A stretch of 64,000 nt of DNA from NCBI GenBank assembly GCA_964482235.1, contig CAYZWU010000024.1:10235-74234 (forward strand). The letters are read 5' to 3'. This document shows positions 1 to 8,526 of the stretch, one piece after another; position 1 is the stretch's first letter; every line of letters starts with the position of its first letter. Source of the DNA: CAYZWU01 sp964482235 (GTDB taxonomy: Bacteria; Planctomycetota; B15-G4; CAYZWU01). Below the pieces are notes generated by a model. That model did no database searches. It worked only from the letters and a program-made list of their open reading frames with translations, and was not told the DNA's origin. The position numbers and the translations under genes were made by a program.

Positions 1-30
1 GGCATGGGATATCCGGTTTTTCGTTCCCGC

Positions 31-1767
31 TCATTCGACGACGATAGTGACCGGGTTGGATAGATTGCCGCCGCCTCCGCCCAGCGCCGCGGCTTGAAGC
101 ACGAGACCGGTGTCGGGCGCCAGGTTCGAGGGAATCGTTTCCTGCAGCGAGGCGGGCAGCGGGCCGTATGGCTTCTGAAGATGGGCTGTCGAGAGATTCA
201 CCGACACCCAGCCGAAAGGCGGATGAAAGGACGATCCGGATAATCCGGCCAGCAGCCAGGCAGGCATCCCCGCCGTTCCCGCAAGATCCACCGTGATGGT
301 ACCGCCAGGCGTGAACGATCCGCTCACCCCGAGGATCACGTGATCGAACTCGCGCGCCCCGGCATCGACTGCGAGAGTGCCGTCCAGGTCGCCGTCGAGG
401 AGCCGTGGAAATCCAGCCGCGTCGAGGGAGTCGGGCATGTCCGATGGATCGCCGGCGTCGATGGCCGGCGACGCGGACACGATGGAGAAGTCGAGAGCCC
501 CGGCATCGACGAAGAAGGGATCGGCGAACTGCCCGTTCGACTCCTGGCCGCTGCCGTTCCGGAAGGCGCTGAAGCTGTTGTAGCTGGTCCTGCGCCAGAC
601 CCACTCCGTGTTGTTCGGCCCGCCCGGCGAGAACCAGAGATTGAAATCGACGGTGTTGTTCACGTTTCCGTTTTCGGAGTAGAGGCCGACGTTCTGATGA
701 GTTGTGTAGAAGATGTTGTTTCTCACCACATTGTCCGAGGCCCACTGGATCCAGAGCTCGCCCAGGTACTGGCCGCTCGTGTCGTTCTCGAAGCAGGTGT
801 TGTTCACGAACTCGCACAGCCTGGTGCGGCCGGCGTTGACGGCATAGCCGCCGAACACGATTCCCACCTTGTCGTTGTGATGGACCACGTTGTTGCGCAC
901 CATGATTCCCGTCGCGTCGAAGCCGCTGTTCTCGGCGCCGACCTCGATGCCCAGGTCGCAGTCGGCCACCTCGTTTCCCTCGATCAGGATATCCCGGCCG
1001 CCGTCCACGTAGATGCCCGCGCCCCAGCCGCCGCCGTAAATCGAGTTGGCGCGATGAATCCTGTTGCCGCGGCAGACGCCGTTGCGCGCCACGTGGATCG
1101 GATTGATCGACGTCTCGCCGCCGATGAAGTCGATCCCGATGTTGTTCACGTCGTGGACATGGTTGTTCGTCACCTCGAAGAGCTCCACGTTCCCGTTGAG
1201 CACGAGGGCCTCGCTGGGAGCCGGATCGCAGTCGAGGATCTCGTTGCCGTCGATCACGATGTCCGAGATCGATGCCGCGGTGGAGGTTCCGTAGACCGTG
1301 ATCCCCATGGCGTTGACGCCGCGCATCTCGTGGATCCTGTTGTCGCGGATCTCGATCCCGCTGCCGCTGCCGATCACGCGGATCCCCGAGCCGTCGGTGA
1401 CTCCCGAATTGTTCCTGATCGTGAATCCCCGGATCGTGATGAAGCTCCGGTTCTCGATCAGCACCATGCTCTGTCCGCTCACGCCGGTTCCGTCGATGAC
1501 CGGGCTGTGCCCGGAGAAAGCGGCCAGCACGATCGGACCGTCCATGGCGCTCCCGCTTCTCGGAAACACGATCTTCTCGTTGTATCCCGAGGGGTTGTCC
1601 TGGACCAGGACGGTGTCGCCTGCCTCGGCTGCATTCAGCGCGTCCTGGATCATTGTGAAGTCGCCGCCCGACGGGGCCACGATCCATGTTCGGGCTTCGG
1701 CATTGCCGCAGATCAGGATGCTCATGATGAGAGCGAGGGAGGCAAGGAAACTGCTGGCGATGTTCAT
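31..1767 (-). CDS. Secreted right-handed parallel beta-helix protein
   Basis: Predicted exported protein of 578 aa. The start is placed at the Met opening a typical signal peptide (MNIASSFLASLALIMSILIC), with a GAGGT ribosome site about 9 nt upstream; a longer ORF to 1818 lacks these signals. Residues about 35-440 are rungs of a NosD/pectate-lyase-like beta-helix (recurrent patterns such as NNVVHHN, GNEVADCD, VRNNIFY), followed by the common 'SPAIDAGDP' closing segment. The last 100 residues form a separate beta-sandwich-like module ending in a 'LQAAALGGGGGNLSN' pattern that recurs in two other secreted proteins here. It follows the GH20 gene by 28 nt and is probably co-transcribed, so a role in polysaccharide binding or cleavage outside the cell is likely. 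No catalytic residues can be assigned. Confidence 0.85.
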   Translation of the reverse strand: MNIASSFLASLALIMSILICGNAEARTWIVAPSGGDFTMIQDALNAAEAGDTVLVQDNPSGYNEKIVFPRSGSAMDGPIVLAAFSGHSPVIDGTGVSGQSMVLIENRSFITIRGFTIRNNSGVTDGSGIRVIGSGSGIEIRDNRIHEMRGVNAMGITVYGTSTAASISDIVIDGNEILDCDPAPSEALVLNGNVELFEVTNNHVHDVNNIGIDFIGGETSINPIHVARNGVCRGNRIHRANSIYGGGWGAGIYVDGGRDILIEGNEVADCDLGIEVGAENSGFDATGIMVRNNVVHHNDKVGIVFGGYAVNAGRTRLCEFVNNTCFENDTSGQYLGELWIQWASDNVVRNNIFYTTHQNVGLYSENGNVNNTVDFNLWFSPGGPNNTEWVWRRTSYNSFSAFRNGSGQESNGQFADPFFVDAGALDFSIVSASPAIDAGDPSDMPDSLDAAGFPRLLDGDLDGTLAVDAGAREFDHVILGVSGSFTPGGTITVDLAGTAGMPAWLLAGLSGSSFHPPFGWVSVNLSTAHLQKPYGPLPASLQETIPSNLAPDTGLVLQAAALGGGGGNLSNPVTIVVE

Positions 1768-1795
1768 GGTGTGATTACCTCGGTGCGTAAAAAAA

Positions 1796-3979
1796 CTATT
1801 TGTCGGCGCTGGACACATCCGTCGAAAAGCGGACTCCGCCGAGCTCTCTTGCCCGGCGGCCGTCCCACGAGACGGGTATGCAGGTGAACATCCACTTCCC
1901 GCCGCGATAACCGGGCGCCTTGCCGAAAGGTGCGCGGACGAGGATCTCGTTCCAGCCTTTCTTCAGCATCACACGGGCGGGATCGCGGAAGTGGTAGCCC
2001 TCGTTGGTGAAGGCGATCTCCTTCTCCTTGATCCGCGGACCCAGGGGACCGGGATTCTGCCAGGCAGGCGGAGCGACCCGGCGGCCGTTGATCCAGATCC
2101 GGCTGTCGAAGGAACTCCACTTTCCCTCCGGCGGATTGCCGCCGTTGCGGCGCGCCGAGGTGGAAGGCGTGCCGAACTGGATCCAGAAGCCGGCCTCCTG
2201 CTCCCTGTCCGAATGGAGATAGGTCAGCGCATAGACGGTCCCCCGCGACCTTGCGGGCAGGTGCCCGGCGAAGCCGAAGAAGTGGTTGATGTGGATCGTT
2301 CCGCCGATCGCCTCGCCGGGGAGCCACTCGAAGCTCTTGCCGGCGCTGTCGTATCGCTCCTTGATCGCCTCTTCGGGACCGAAGGCCGCGTCGAACCGCC
2401 CCTCGTGATCGAACGGTCCGATCAGCTTCCAGGGGATCTCTGTCTGCCGCACGTAGGGGAACGGCTCGTCGGCGAAGAACCTGTCGCGAATAGCGATCAG
2501 GTCGCGCTCGAAGGCGGCGTACTCCTCGAAAGCAGCGGTGCCTCGCGGCGGAAGCTTGGCCCAGTTCTCCTCGGCGTTGCGCCGGGCGCCGCGCCAGATC
2601 CGCTCGGCGAAGGCCAGCGTCGCCGGGAAGACGGGGGTCTGGCGGAGCGTGTCCTCTTCGTCCACGATGTTGTTGTCCGGCCAGCAGCAAAGGATCCCGC
2701 CCAGGGCCATGGTGTTGCCCCTTTCCCGGCGGCACGGCTGCTGCATGAAGGCGCGCACCGGCCCCACGAGAGGATCCATGTGATTGATGTAGTTGGCCCG
2801 CGAGTCGAGGAAGCGGACGTCGACGAGATCCTTCGTCGTGCCCCGCGCCCAGAGCTGGGTGATCACCTCCTCGTCAGGCAGCCCGCCTGGCCGCCAGACG
2901 ATCACGTCCTTGCCGCGGCTGCGCAGAAGGGCGGTCACGCGCCCGAGAAATTCCGGGTTCTTGATCCGCACCTCGTCGCTGCCGATGTGGATGAAGGGCA
3001 GGTCGACGTTGTCGCAGAACTCCGCGAGGATCGCCTCCACGATGCGCAGCCCCTCCTCGCTCTGCATCTCCGTGCCGAAGGTCTCGGCGAAGTACTCGCT
3101 GTGCCCCGGCATGTCGATCTCCGGAATCACCAGGATGTGGCGCTTGTGGCAGAACTCGATCAGCTCGTTGATCTCGGCGTAGGTGTAGAACTTCCCGGGA
3201 TTGCGCGTGGCGCGATAGTTCTCCTCCGCGTTGAGCTGGGGAAAGGTCCGGCTCTCGATGCGGAAGCCGGGATTGTCCGTGAGGTGGAAGTGAAAGACGT
3301 TGAGCTTGAAGCGCGCGAAGATCTCGAGCTGCCTCTTCAGAAACGCCATGGTCTGGTAGTTGCGTCCCACGTCGTGCATGAAGCCGCGGAAGCGGAACGC
3401 CGGCCAGTCGATGATCGTGCAGCAGGGAATGGAAGGCTTGCCGTCCCTCTGTCCGATCAGCTGCCGCAGAGTCTGCAGGGCGTAGTATAGGCCCGAAGTC
3501 TCGGGGGCGGTGATCAGGACGAGGCCTTCCGAGCAGACGAGGCGGTAGGCCTCGCTGCTGTAGATCGTTCCCCTCACGGACCCCAGAACGAGGACGATCG
3601 ACGCCGCGCCTTCAGGGACAGGGTCCTGGCCGGAAGCGATCCGGCAGCCCGCACCGGAGAGCAGCTCATGCAGGGTCGCCTTGACGAAATCGATGTTCTC
3701 CTTGCCGGGAATATCCGAGGGAACAATGGGAACCACCGTGTCGAGATCGATGAATCCCTCGTGCCACTCTACCTTGCGAGGATAGGGGATCAGGGCGACA
3801 GGCGCCTCCGCGCGGTTCGTGGGCGAGATCGGAAGGTCGTCGACCGAGCCGGGCCGGGCTGCTGCCCGTCGGGCTTCCGGTCCGGCCGGCCGGCTCTGCT
3901 CCGCGGCATCGGCTGAAAGGAGAAGAAGAGGCGCGGCCAGGAAACAAACGATGAACCAGCGGATTCGTGCGAGATGCAT
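1796..3979 (-). CDS. Secreted GH20 family beta-N-acetylhexosaminidase
   Basis: Glycoside hydrolase of 727 aa that should release terminal N-acetylhexosamine (GlcNAc/GalNAc) by substrate-assisted catalysis. It begins with a signal peptide (MHLARIRWFIVCFLAAP). This start has GGAG 6 nt upstream, so I prefer it to the ATG 12 nt earlier and to the 821-aa ORF. Residues 60-190 resemble the GH20b N-terminal domain; the TIM barrel runs from about 195 (RGFMHDVGRNY) to 520. The catalytic Asp-Glu pair is D335-E336 in HIGSDE, where most homologues have HxGGDE. A C-terminal beta-sandwich (about 560-727) probably binds carbohydrate. The next gene in the operon is the beta-helix protein. It is divergent from the toroid protein gene. 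Family assignment is firm; substrate is inferred. Confidence 0.88.
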   Translation of the reverse strand: MHLARIRWFIVCFLAAPLLLLSADAAEQSRPAGPEARRAAARPGSVDDLPISPTNRAEAPVALIPYPRKVEWHEGFIDLDTVVPIVPSDIPGKENIDFVKATLHELLSGAGCRIASGQDPVPEGAASIVLVLGSVRGTIYSSEAYRLVCSEGLVLITAPETSGLYYALQTLRQLIGQRDGKPSIPCCTIIDWPAFRFRGFMHDVGRNYQTMAFLKRQLEIFARFKLNVFHFHLTDNPGFRIESRTFPQLNAEENYRATRNPGKFYTYAEINELIEFCHKRHILVIPEIDMPGHSEYFAETFGTEMQSEEGLRIVEAILAEFCDNVDLPFIHIGSDEVRIKNPEFLGRVTALLRSRGKDVIVWRPGGLPDEEVITQLWARGTTKDLVDVRFLDSRANYINHMDPLVGPVRAFMQQPCRRERGNTMALGGILCCWPDNNIVDEEDTLRQTPVFPATLAFAERIWRGARRNAEENWAKLPPRGTAAFEEYAAFERDLIAIRDRFFADEPFPYVRQTEIPWKLIGPFDHEGRFDAAFGPEEAIKERYDSAGKSFEWLPGEAIGGTIHINHFFGFAGHLPARSRGTVYALTYLHSDREQEAGFWIQFGTPSTSARRNGGNPPEGKWSSFDSRIWINGRRVAPPAWQNPGPLGPRIKEKEIAFTNEGYHFRDPARVMLKKGWNEILVRAPFGKAPGYRGGKWMFTCIPVSWDGRRARELGGVRFSTDVSSADK

Positions 3980-4091
3980 CTCGATCTCCATGCAAAGCGA
4001 TTGACGGTTCCTTGAAAAAGTGCTTCGAGTCCGATCAGAGGGCTTTCGGACCGATGACATTTCAAAGGGCTGTGAAGGCTTTTCCCGATCG

Positions 4092-4120
4092 AGATATGAG
4101 AATAATGGTAGATCTGTCAA
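4092..4120 (-). promoter_or_regulatory. Possible sigma-70 promoter for the GH20 operon
   Basis: On the minus strand a perfect -35 box TTGACA (4120-4115) is followed after 17 nt by ATATCT (4097-4092). The -10 match is poor, so the assignment is tentative. It lies about 110 nt upstream of the GH20 start. Confidence 0.3.
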
Positions 4121-4205
4121 CACGTTTTGCGGAGAATCGATTGCTGCAAGAAACGGCACCCGACTCGGCAAGGGACGGCGGGGAGCGCGAGAAGGAGAAA
4201 TCCAC

Positions 4206-6824
4206 ATGATCAGCCGTCCCCTGTCCGGTGTTCGGGTTCCCATTGATTTTCGATCGATCACGCCAGTTGCCCTCTCTTTGCTCTGTCTTGTCTTTTCCCT
4301 TCTCGATCCCTTCCCCCGGTCCGCAGCCGCTGCGGACGAAGAAGAGGAGAGGATCTACAGCTCTTCGACACACGGCTTTGCCATCGAACGGCCTGACGAG
4401 AGCTGGACCGTCAAGGAGACGGAGAATCCGGCGGACGGTCTGTTCACCTTCGTGATGGAGCCGTCTGACGCCGATACGGGCATGGTCCAGGTCACGGTCC
4501 GCGTGAAGCCCCTCGACCAGGAGGCCACCGCCAAGGCGGTGCGGGACAACCTCCTCGAGACGACGGTGAACAAGCCGGAGTACACGCGGAAGGAGAAGAA
4601 GCCGTACAAGATCGCCGGCCGCACCGCACCGGGCATGGTGGTCGAGATGAAGGCCTACGGCCGCGACTTCCGGATCAACCTGGCCTACCTGGTGGAGGCG
4701 GGCAGGATCTACAACATCCAGTGCCACGCCCCGGCCGCCGAGTTCGCCAAGCGCGCAAAGGTCTTCAAGAAGATCTTCGCCAGCTTCCGTTTCATCGAGA
4801 TCAAGGAGGACGACTCGCCCGAACGCCGCATCAGGAAGATGGCGGCCCGGTGCGGCAGCGAGATCGCCTGGGTTGCCACCTGGGACGAGGCCGCGGCACT
4901 CGCCCGCAAGGAGAAGAAGCTCGTCCTCGTCGTGTTCCGCTCGCTGTCGGGGTTCGAGATCTCGGATGCGGCCAGCTCCGGCCCCTTCATGGATCCGGAC
5001 ATCGTGGCCCTGCTCGAGGAGCGGTTCGTGGCTTACCGCTTCTCCAAGGGAATGGAAGCTCCCTTCGTGCCCCAGGGTTCGTCGTACGGCATCGGGCCGC
5101 TCAGCTTCGGCACCACCTTCCTTCTGGCCACTCCGGAAGGCGAGATCGTGGGGGATACGTTCAGCGCCGAGACAACGGCGTTCCACGACTTCCTCGTGGA
5201 GCACCTGGCGCGAAACCCCGAGTTCCGCGGTCCGCCCCGCCCCGGTGGATTGAAGGGGCTCGACCTGGCCGAGTTCTACCTGCGGCGCGGTGATCTCGAC
5301 AAGGCGGCGAAGCTCCTCGACGAGCCGGACAGCGCCCGCGGGCTGCGGCTCGAGGCGTCGCTCCTGCGCCGTCTCAAGAAGGGCGACGAGGCGCTCACCC
5401 GGCTCGAGAAGGCGCGGCAGGCTGACGGCGGCGAGGAGGCCGCGGCGGCCATCGCCCTCGATGAAGCCGTTCTGCTGGCACGGATGGGAAAACCGGAGAA
5501 GGCGCTGAAACGAATCGAGCCCTTTCCTGCAGAGCACAAGGACAGCGCCCTGTTCCCCGAGGCCCTTTTCTGGATCGGCGCTTTGAACCTGCGCCTCGAG
5601 GGGAAAGAGAAGGCCGAGGAAGTCTGGACGGCCCTCGTCCTCTCCCATCCCGAAAACCGCTGGGCCTGGAAGGCGGCGGCTTCCCTCGAGAGCACCACCT
5701 TCAAGCTCGGTTTGAGCGAGCGGCTGGCCTGGCCGCCCGAGGAGATCCTGGCCGTTCTCGGTCCGCACGAGTTCGAGAAGGGGAAGGCGCCGCGTCTCGA
5801 GCAGGCTGCCAACGATGCCATTGCCTTTCTTCTTCGCACCCAGCGGCCCGATGGATCGTGGATCTGCCCCTCCGAGGTGGGGCTCCCGGACAGCGGCGAG
5901 GGGAGCCCTTTCACTGCGGCCATCACGGCGATCTGCGGCCAGAGCCTCCTTTCCTTTCACGAGAAGGCGGGCTGCGCCGAAGCGGTGGACCGGGCCGTGG
6001 ACTACATCCTGGCCGCCTGGGAGAAGTACCAGAGCCGGGAGAAGAAGGTCTACTTCATGGATTACACGGTCTACACCATGAGCTATGCACTCCGCTTCTT
6101 CTCGGCCGGAATCGAGGCGGGGTGGATCGAGCGCGAGAAGGTGGCCGTGGCCATGTCCGGGTTCGTGGAGGAGATCCGCTCGAAGCAGAGGAGCGGGGGC
6201 GGCTGGAGCTACCTGATGACCCTGGATCTCGACAAGGCGGACAGGCCGATCAACCAGTCGATAAGCTTCATCACCGCCGTGGCCCTGATCGCGCTGATCG
6301 AGACGCGCGAGGCCGGGATCGAGGTTCCGGAGAAGATGATCGCCGAGGCCACCGGCTGCCTCGAGCGGATGCGCAACGATGACGGCACCTTCGAGTACAT
6401 GCTCTACCACGACCGCGAGGGTGGGCCGAGGAACACGGCCGTGCCGGGCGCCGCGGGGCGCGGCCCCTTCTGTGCCCACGTGCTCCTCAGGGCCGGGCGG
6501 GGCGACGTGGAGTTCATTCGCAAGACCCTCGATCACTTCATGGAATATCGCCACACCTACGCCCGCGAGCACGGCAAGACGCTGATGCACGCCGGGCTTC
6601 ACGGCCAGGGATCGCACTACCTGATGTTCGACTACGCCAACACGGCGGCCGCGATCCGCACTCTCCCGAAGAAGGAGCGGAAGAAGTACGGCAAGCCGCT
6701 GCTCGACCAGGTCCTGGGCGCGAGGACCGAGGATGGCGGCTACATCGACAATCCGATGATCGGCCCGCACTACGGCGCCGGGATGGCGCTGATCGCCTTC
6801 CGGCATCTCGAGTCCGATCGATGA
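4206..6824 (+). CDS. Exported thioredoxin-like/TPR/prenyltransferase-repeat fusion protein
   Basis: An 872-aa multidomain protein. The start ATG has a GGAG site (gagaaggagaaatccacATG) and opens a hydrophobic signal segment ending near SAAAADEEE; the longer ORF from 4020 has no such support. Residues 50-200 resemble a PsbP/DUF1795 fold. Residues 215-330 look like a thioredoxin-fold domain (WATWDEAAALARKEKKLVLVVF) without a visible CxxC. Residues 335-500 are TPR-like helices. The last 330 residues are squalene-cyclase/prenyltransferase toroid repeats (FLLRTQRPDGSW, QRSGGGWSYL, DGTFEYML). No aspartate-rich catalytic motif was seen, so it is probably a binding scaffold rather than a terpene cyclase. 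The downstream sulfatase-like gene is co-directional and about 100 nt away. Confidence 0.8.
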   Translation: MISRPLSGVRVPIDFRSITPVALSLLCLVFSLLDPFPRSAAAADEEEERIYSSSTHGFAIERPDESWTVKETENPADGLFTFVMEPSDADTGMVQVTVRVKPLDQEATAKAVRDNLLETTVNKPEYTRKEKKPYKIAGRTAPGMVVEMKAYGRDFRINLAYLVEAGRIYNIQCHAPAAEFAKRAKVFKKIFASFRFIEIKEDDSPERRIRKMAARCGSEIAWVATWDEAAALARKEKKLVLVVFRSLSGFEISDAASSGPFMDPDIVALLEERFVAYRFSKGMEAPFVPQGSSYGIGPLSFGTTFLLATPEGEIVGDTFSAETTAFHDFLVEHLARNPEFRGPPRPGGLKGLDLAEFYLRRGDLDKAAKLLDEPDSARGLRLEASLLRRLKKGDEALTRLEKARQADGGEEAAAAIALDEAVLLARMGKPEKALKRIEPFPAEHKDSALFPEALFWIGALNLRLEGKEKAEEVWTALVLSHPENRWAWKAAASLESTTFKLGLSERLAWPPEEILAVLGPHEFEKGKAPRLEQAANDAIAFLLRTQRPDGSWICPSEVGLPDSGEGSPFTAAITAICGQSLLSFHEKAGCAEAVDRAVDYILAAWEKYQSREKKVYFMDYTVYTMSYALRFFSAGIEAGWIEREKVAVAMSGFVEEIRSKQRSGGGWSYLMTLDLDKADRPINQSISFITAVALIALIETREAGIEVPEKMIAEATGCLERMRNDDGTFEYMLYHDREGGPRNTAVPGAAGRGPFCAHVLLRAGRGDVEFIRKTLDHFMEYRHTYAREHGKTLMHAGLHGQGSHYLMFDYANTAAAIRTLPKKERKKYGKPLLDQVLGARTEDGGYIDNPMIGPHYGAGMALIAFRHLESDR

Positions 6825-6927
6825 GAACCGGGCTCGATCTTCATGGCCGTACCGGGTTATACTGCGACTCGTGACCTCGAAAGCGGCGATCGATGCGCGT
6901 AGACACCCAGCTGGAGGAGAGGACGGC

Positions 6928-8340
6928 ATGACGGCTGACAGGAAGGGGATCGGGAGGATTGTCGTTGTGGCCGTCGTGCTGGCCGCGGCCATCTGGCTGA
7001 TTCATTCCAGCCTGAAGGACGACGAGCCGCAGGGCGTCGTTCTCATCATCCTCGACACGATGCGCGCCGACCATCTTCCCTGCTACGGCTACGAGCGCGA
7101 CACGGCCCCGGTCCTTACCCGGCTGGCCGAAGAAGGCGTTCTGTTCGAGAATGCGGTCAGCTTCGCACCCTGGACCCTTCCCTCCATGGTGAATCTCCTG
7201 TCGAGCCGCTATCCCACGTCGCGGGACGTGTTCGACGGAAAGCTGAGGCAGTCGATCGTCTCCACGCTCGAGGAGGCGGGTTTCAGCACCGGAGCGGTCA
7301 CGGAAGGCGGCTGGGTCACGCGGCATCACGGCTTCGACCTCGGTTTCTCGGAGTACATCGAGGAGGAGGGGGAGGAGCCGGCGGGACCTGACGGCAGCAA
7401 GCCGCAGCTCGTGGCGGTGGGGCACATCGAGAACACCTTCCGGGAAGCGAGAAAGTGGATCGATCGGCACAGGTCCGAGAAGTTCTTCCTCATGATCCAC
7501 ACCTACGAGCCGCACACGCCGTACAGGCGGAAGGCCTTCACCAAGGGGCTCGATCCCGGCAAGGTGGGGGACACCTTCGAGATGGAGAAGCTTCCCCTGC
7601 TCCAGAAGGGGGAGCTCGTCTTCGACGAGGTCGATCTCGAGTACCTCGAATCGCTCTACGACGGCGGCATCCTGGAGAGCGACCGGCACGTGGGAGCCTT
7701 CCTCGACCATCTCGACGAGATCGGGCTTCGCGAAAAGACCGTGGTGGTCGTGACCAGCGACCACGGGGAGGAGATGGGCGAGCATTATCCCGCCTTCGCG
7801 GCCGATCACGGCCATTCCCTACGCGACGACCAGCTGCGGGTTCCGCTGATCCTGCACAATCCGTGCGAGAAGTATCCCTCGAGACGGATCACGCACCAGG
7901 TGCGACTCATGGACGTGATGCCCACAGTTGCAGAGCTCCTGGGTGTTCCTCTGGAGAGGCCGGCAACCGGATCGAGCCTGGTACCGATGATGCGCGGAAC
8001 CGAGGAGGTCGGCCGGGCTTCTTTCGGCGGAGCCACCAAGGCGGGCCCGGCGCGGAGCTACGTCCGCTATCTCGGCTTCAAGTACATCGAGACCATCGGG
8101 CGGCAGTCGAGGGAAGCTCCCATGATCCCGCCTCCGCCGCGGATCCAGCTCTACGACATGGAAGCCGATCCCGGCGAGACAACCAACCTCGCCGGACAGA
8201 AGCCGGACATCGTGGGGCAGATGCAGAAGGTCCTCCTCGAACTGGGGCAGGGCGATCAGGGCGGAAGGGATTTCATCATTCCCGAGGTCGAAGACGAGAC
8301 GCTGCGCCGGCGCCTCAAGTCGCTCGGGTATCTGAGGTGA
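6928..8340 (+). CDS. Membrane-anchored sulfatase/alkaline-phosphatase superfamily hydrolase
   Basis: A 470-aa protein with an N-terminal membrane segment (residues about 10-28) and an external alkaline-phosphatase-superfamily domain. Metal ligands are visible: D43 in ILDTMRAD and DH in TSDHGEEMGEH. At the place of the sulfatase formylglycine motif C/S-x-P-S-R the sequence reads T83-L-P-S-M within SFAPWTLPSM, so the usual modifiable Cys or Ser is replaced by Thr. Known relatives that use a Thr nucleophile are phosphoethanolamine or glycerol-phosphate transferases, so a phospho-ester substrate is possible. The start is set by GGAGAGG shortly upstream; an earlier in-frame Met at 6871 is less likely. 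The downstream neighbour is convergent. Confidence 0.83.
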   Translation: MTADRKGIGRIVVVAVVLAAAIWLIHSSLKDDEPQGVVLIILDTMRADHLPCYGYERDTAPVLTRLAEEGVLFENAVSFAPWTLPSMVNLLSSRYPTSRDVFDGKLRQSIVSTLEEAGFSTGAVTEGGWVTRHHGFDLGFSEYIEEEGEEPAGPDGSKPQLVAVGHIENTFREARKWIDRHRSEKFFLMIHTYEPHTPYRRKAFTKGLDPGKVGDTFEMEKLPLLQKGELVFDEVDLEYLESLYDGGILESDRHVGAFLDHLDEIGLREKTVVVVTSDHGEEMGEHYPAFAADHGHSLRDDQLRVPLILHNPCEKYPSRRITHQVRLMDVMPTVAELLGVPLERPATGSSLVPMMRGTEEVGRASFGGATKAGPARSYVRYLGFKYIETIGRQSREAPMIPPPPRIQLYDMEADPGETTNLAGQKPDIVGQMQKVLLELGQGDQGGRDFIIPEVEDETLRRRLKSLGYLR

Positions 8341-8526
8341 GGGGATCCTGACGCAGAAAAAACGTCCGATCAATCCGTTTGAATCCGCACCAAAGCACGC
8401 CGGCTGAAGACTGCCGTCGACTTTCGTAAGGCTTCAGCTGACGTACTCTGGCGCGCCAATGCTCTACGTTTTGTTCAACTGTTCAGCTCTATTGAAATCA
8501 AGCTGCTGTTGCGGCCGCCTCCGGAA

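Noticed and set aside
340..1887. Long plus-strand frame of 515 codons opposite the beta-helix gene
   Set aside because: It is an antisense shadow in GC-rich DNA; composition is Asp/Val/Arg/His-biased, with no ribosome site or family motif.
4206..6824. Toroid repeats as a functional squalene or terpene cyclase
   Set aside because: No catalytic DXDD or DDxxD motif was found and the protein carries an export signal and unrelated domains.
4062..6992. 976-codon minus-strand frame opposite the toroid protein
   Set aside because: Mirror frame of a real gene with an Arg/Leu/Gly/His-rich composition and no recognisable domain.
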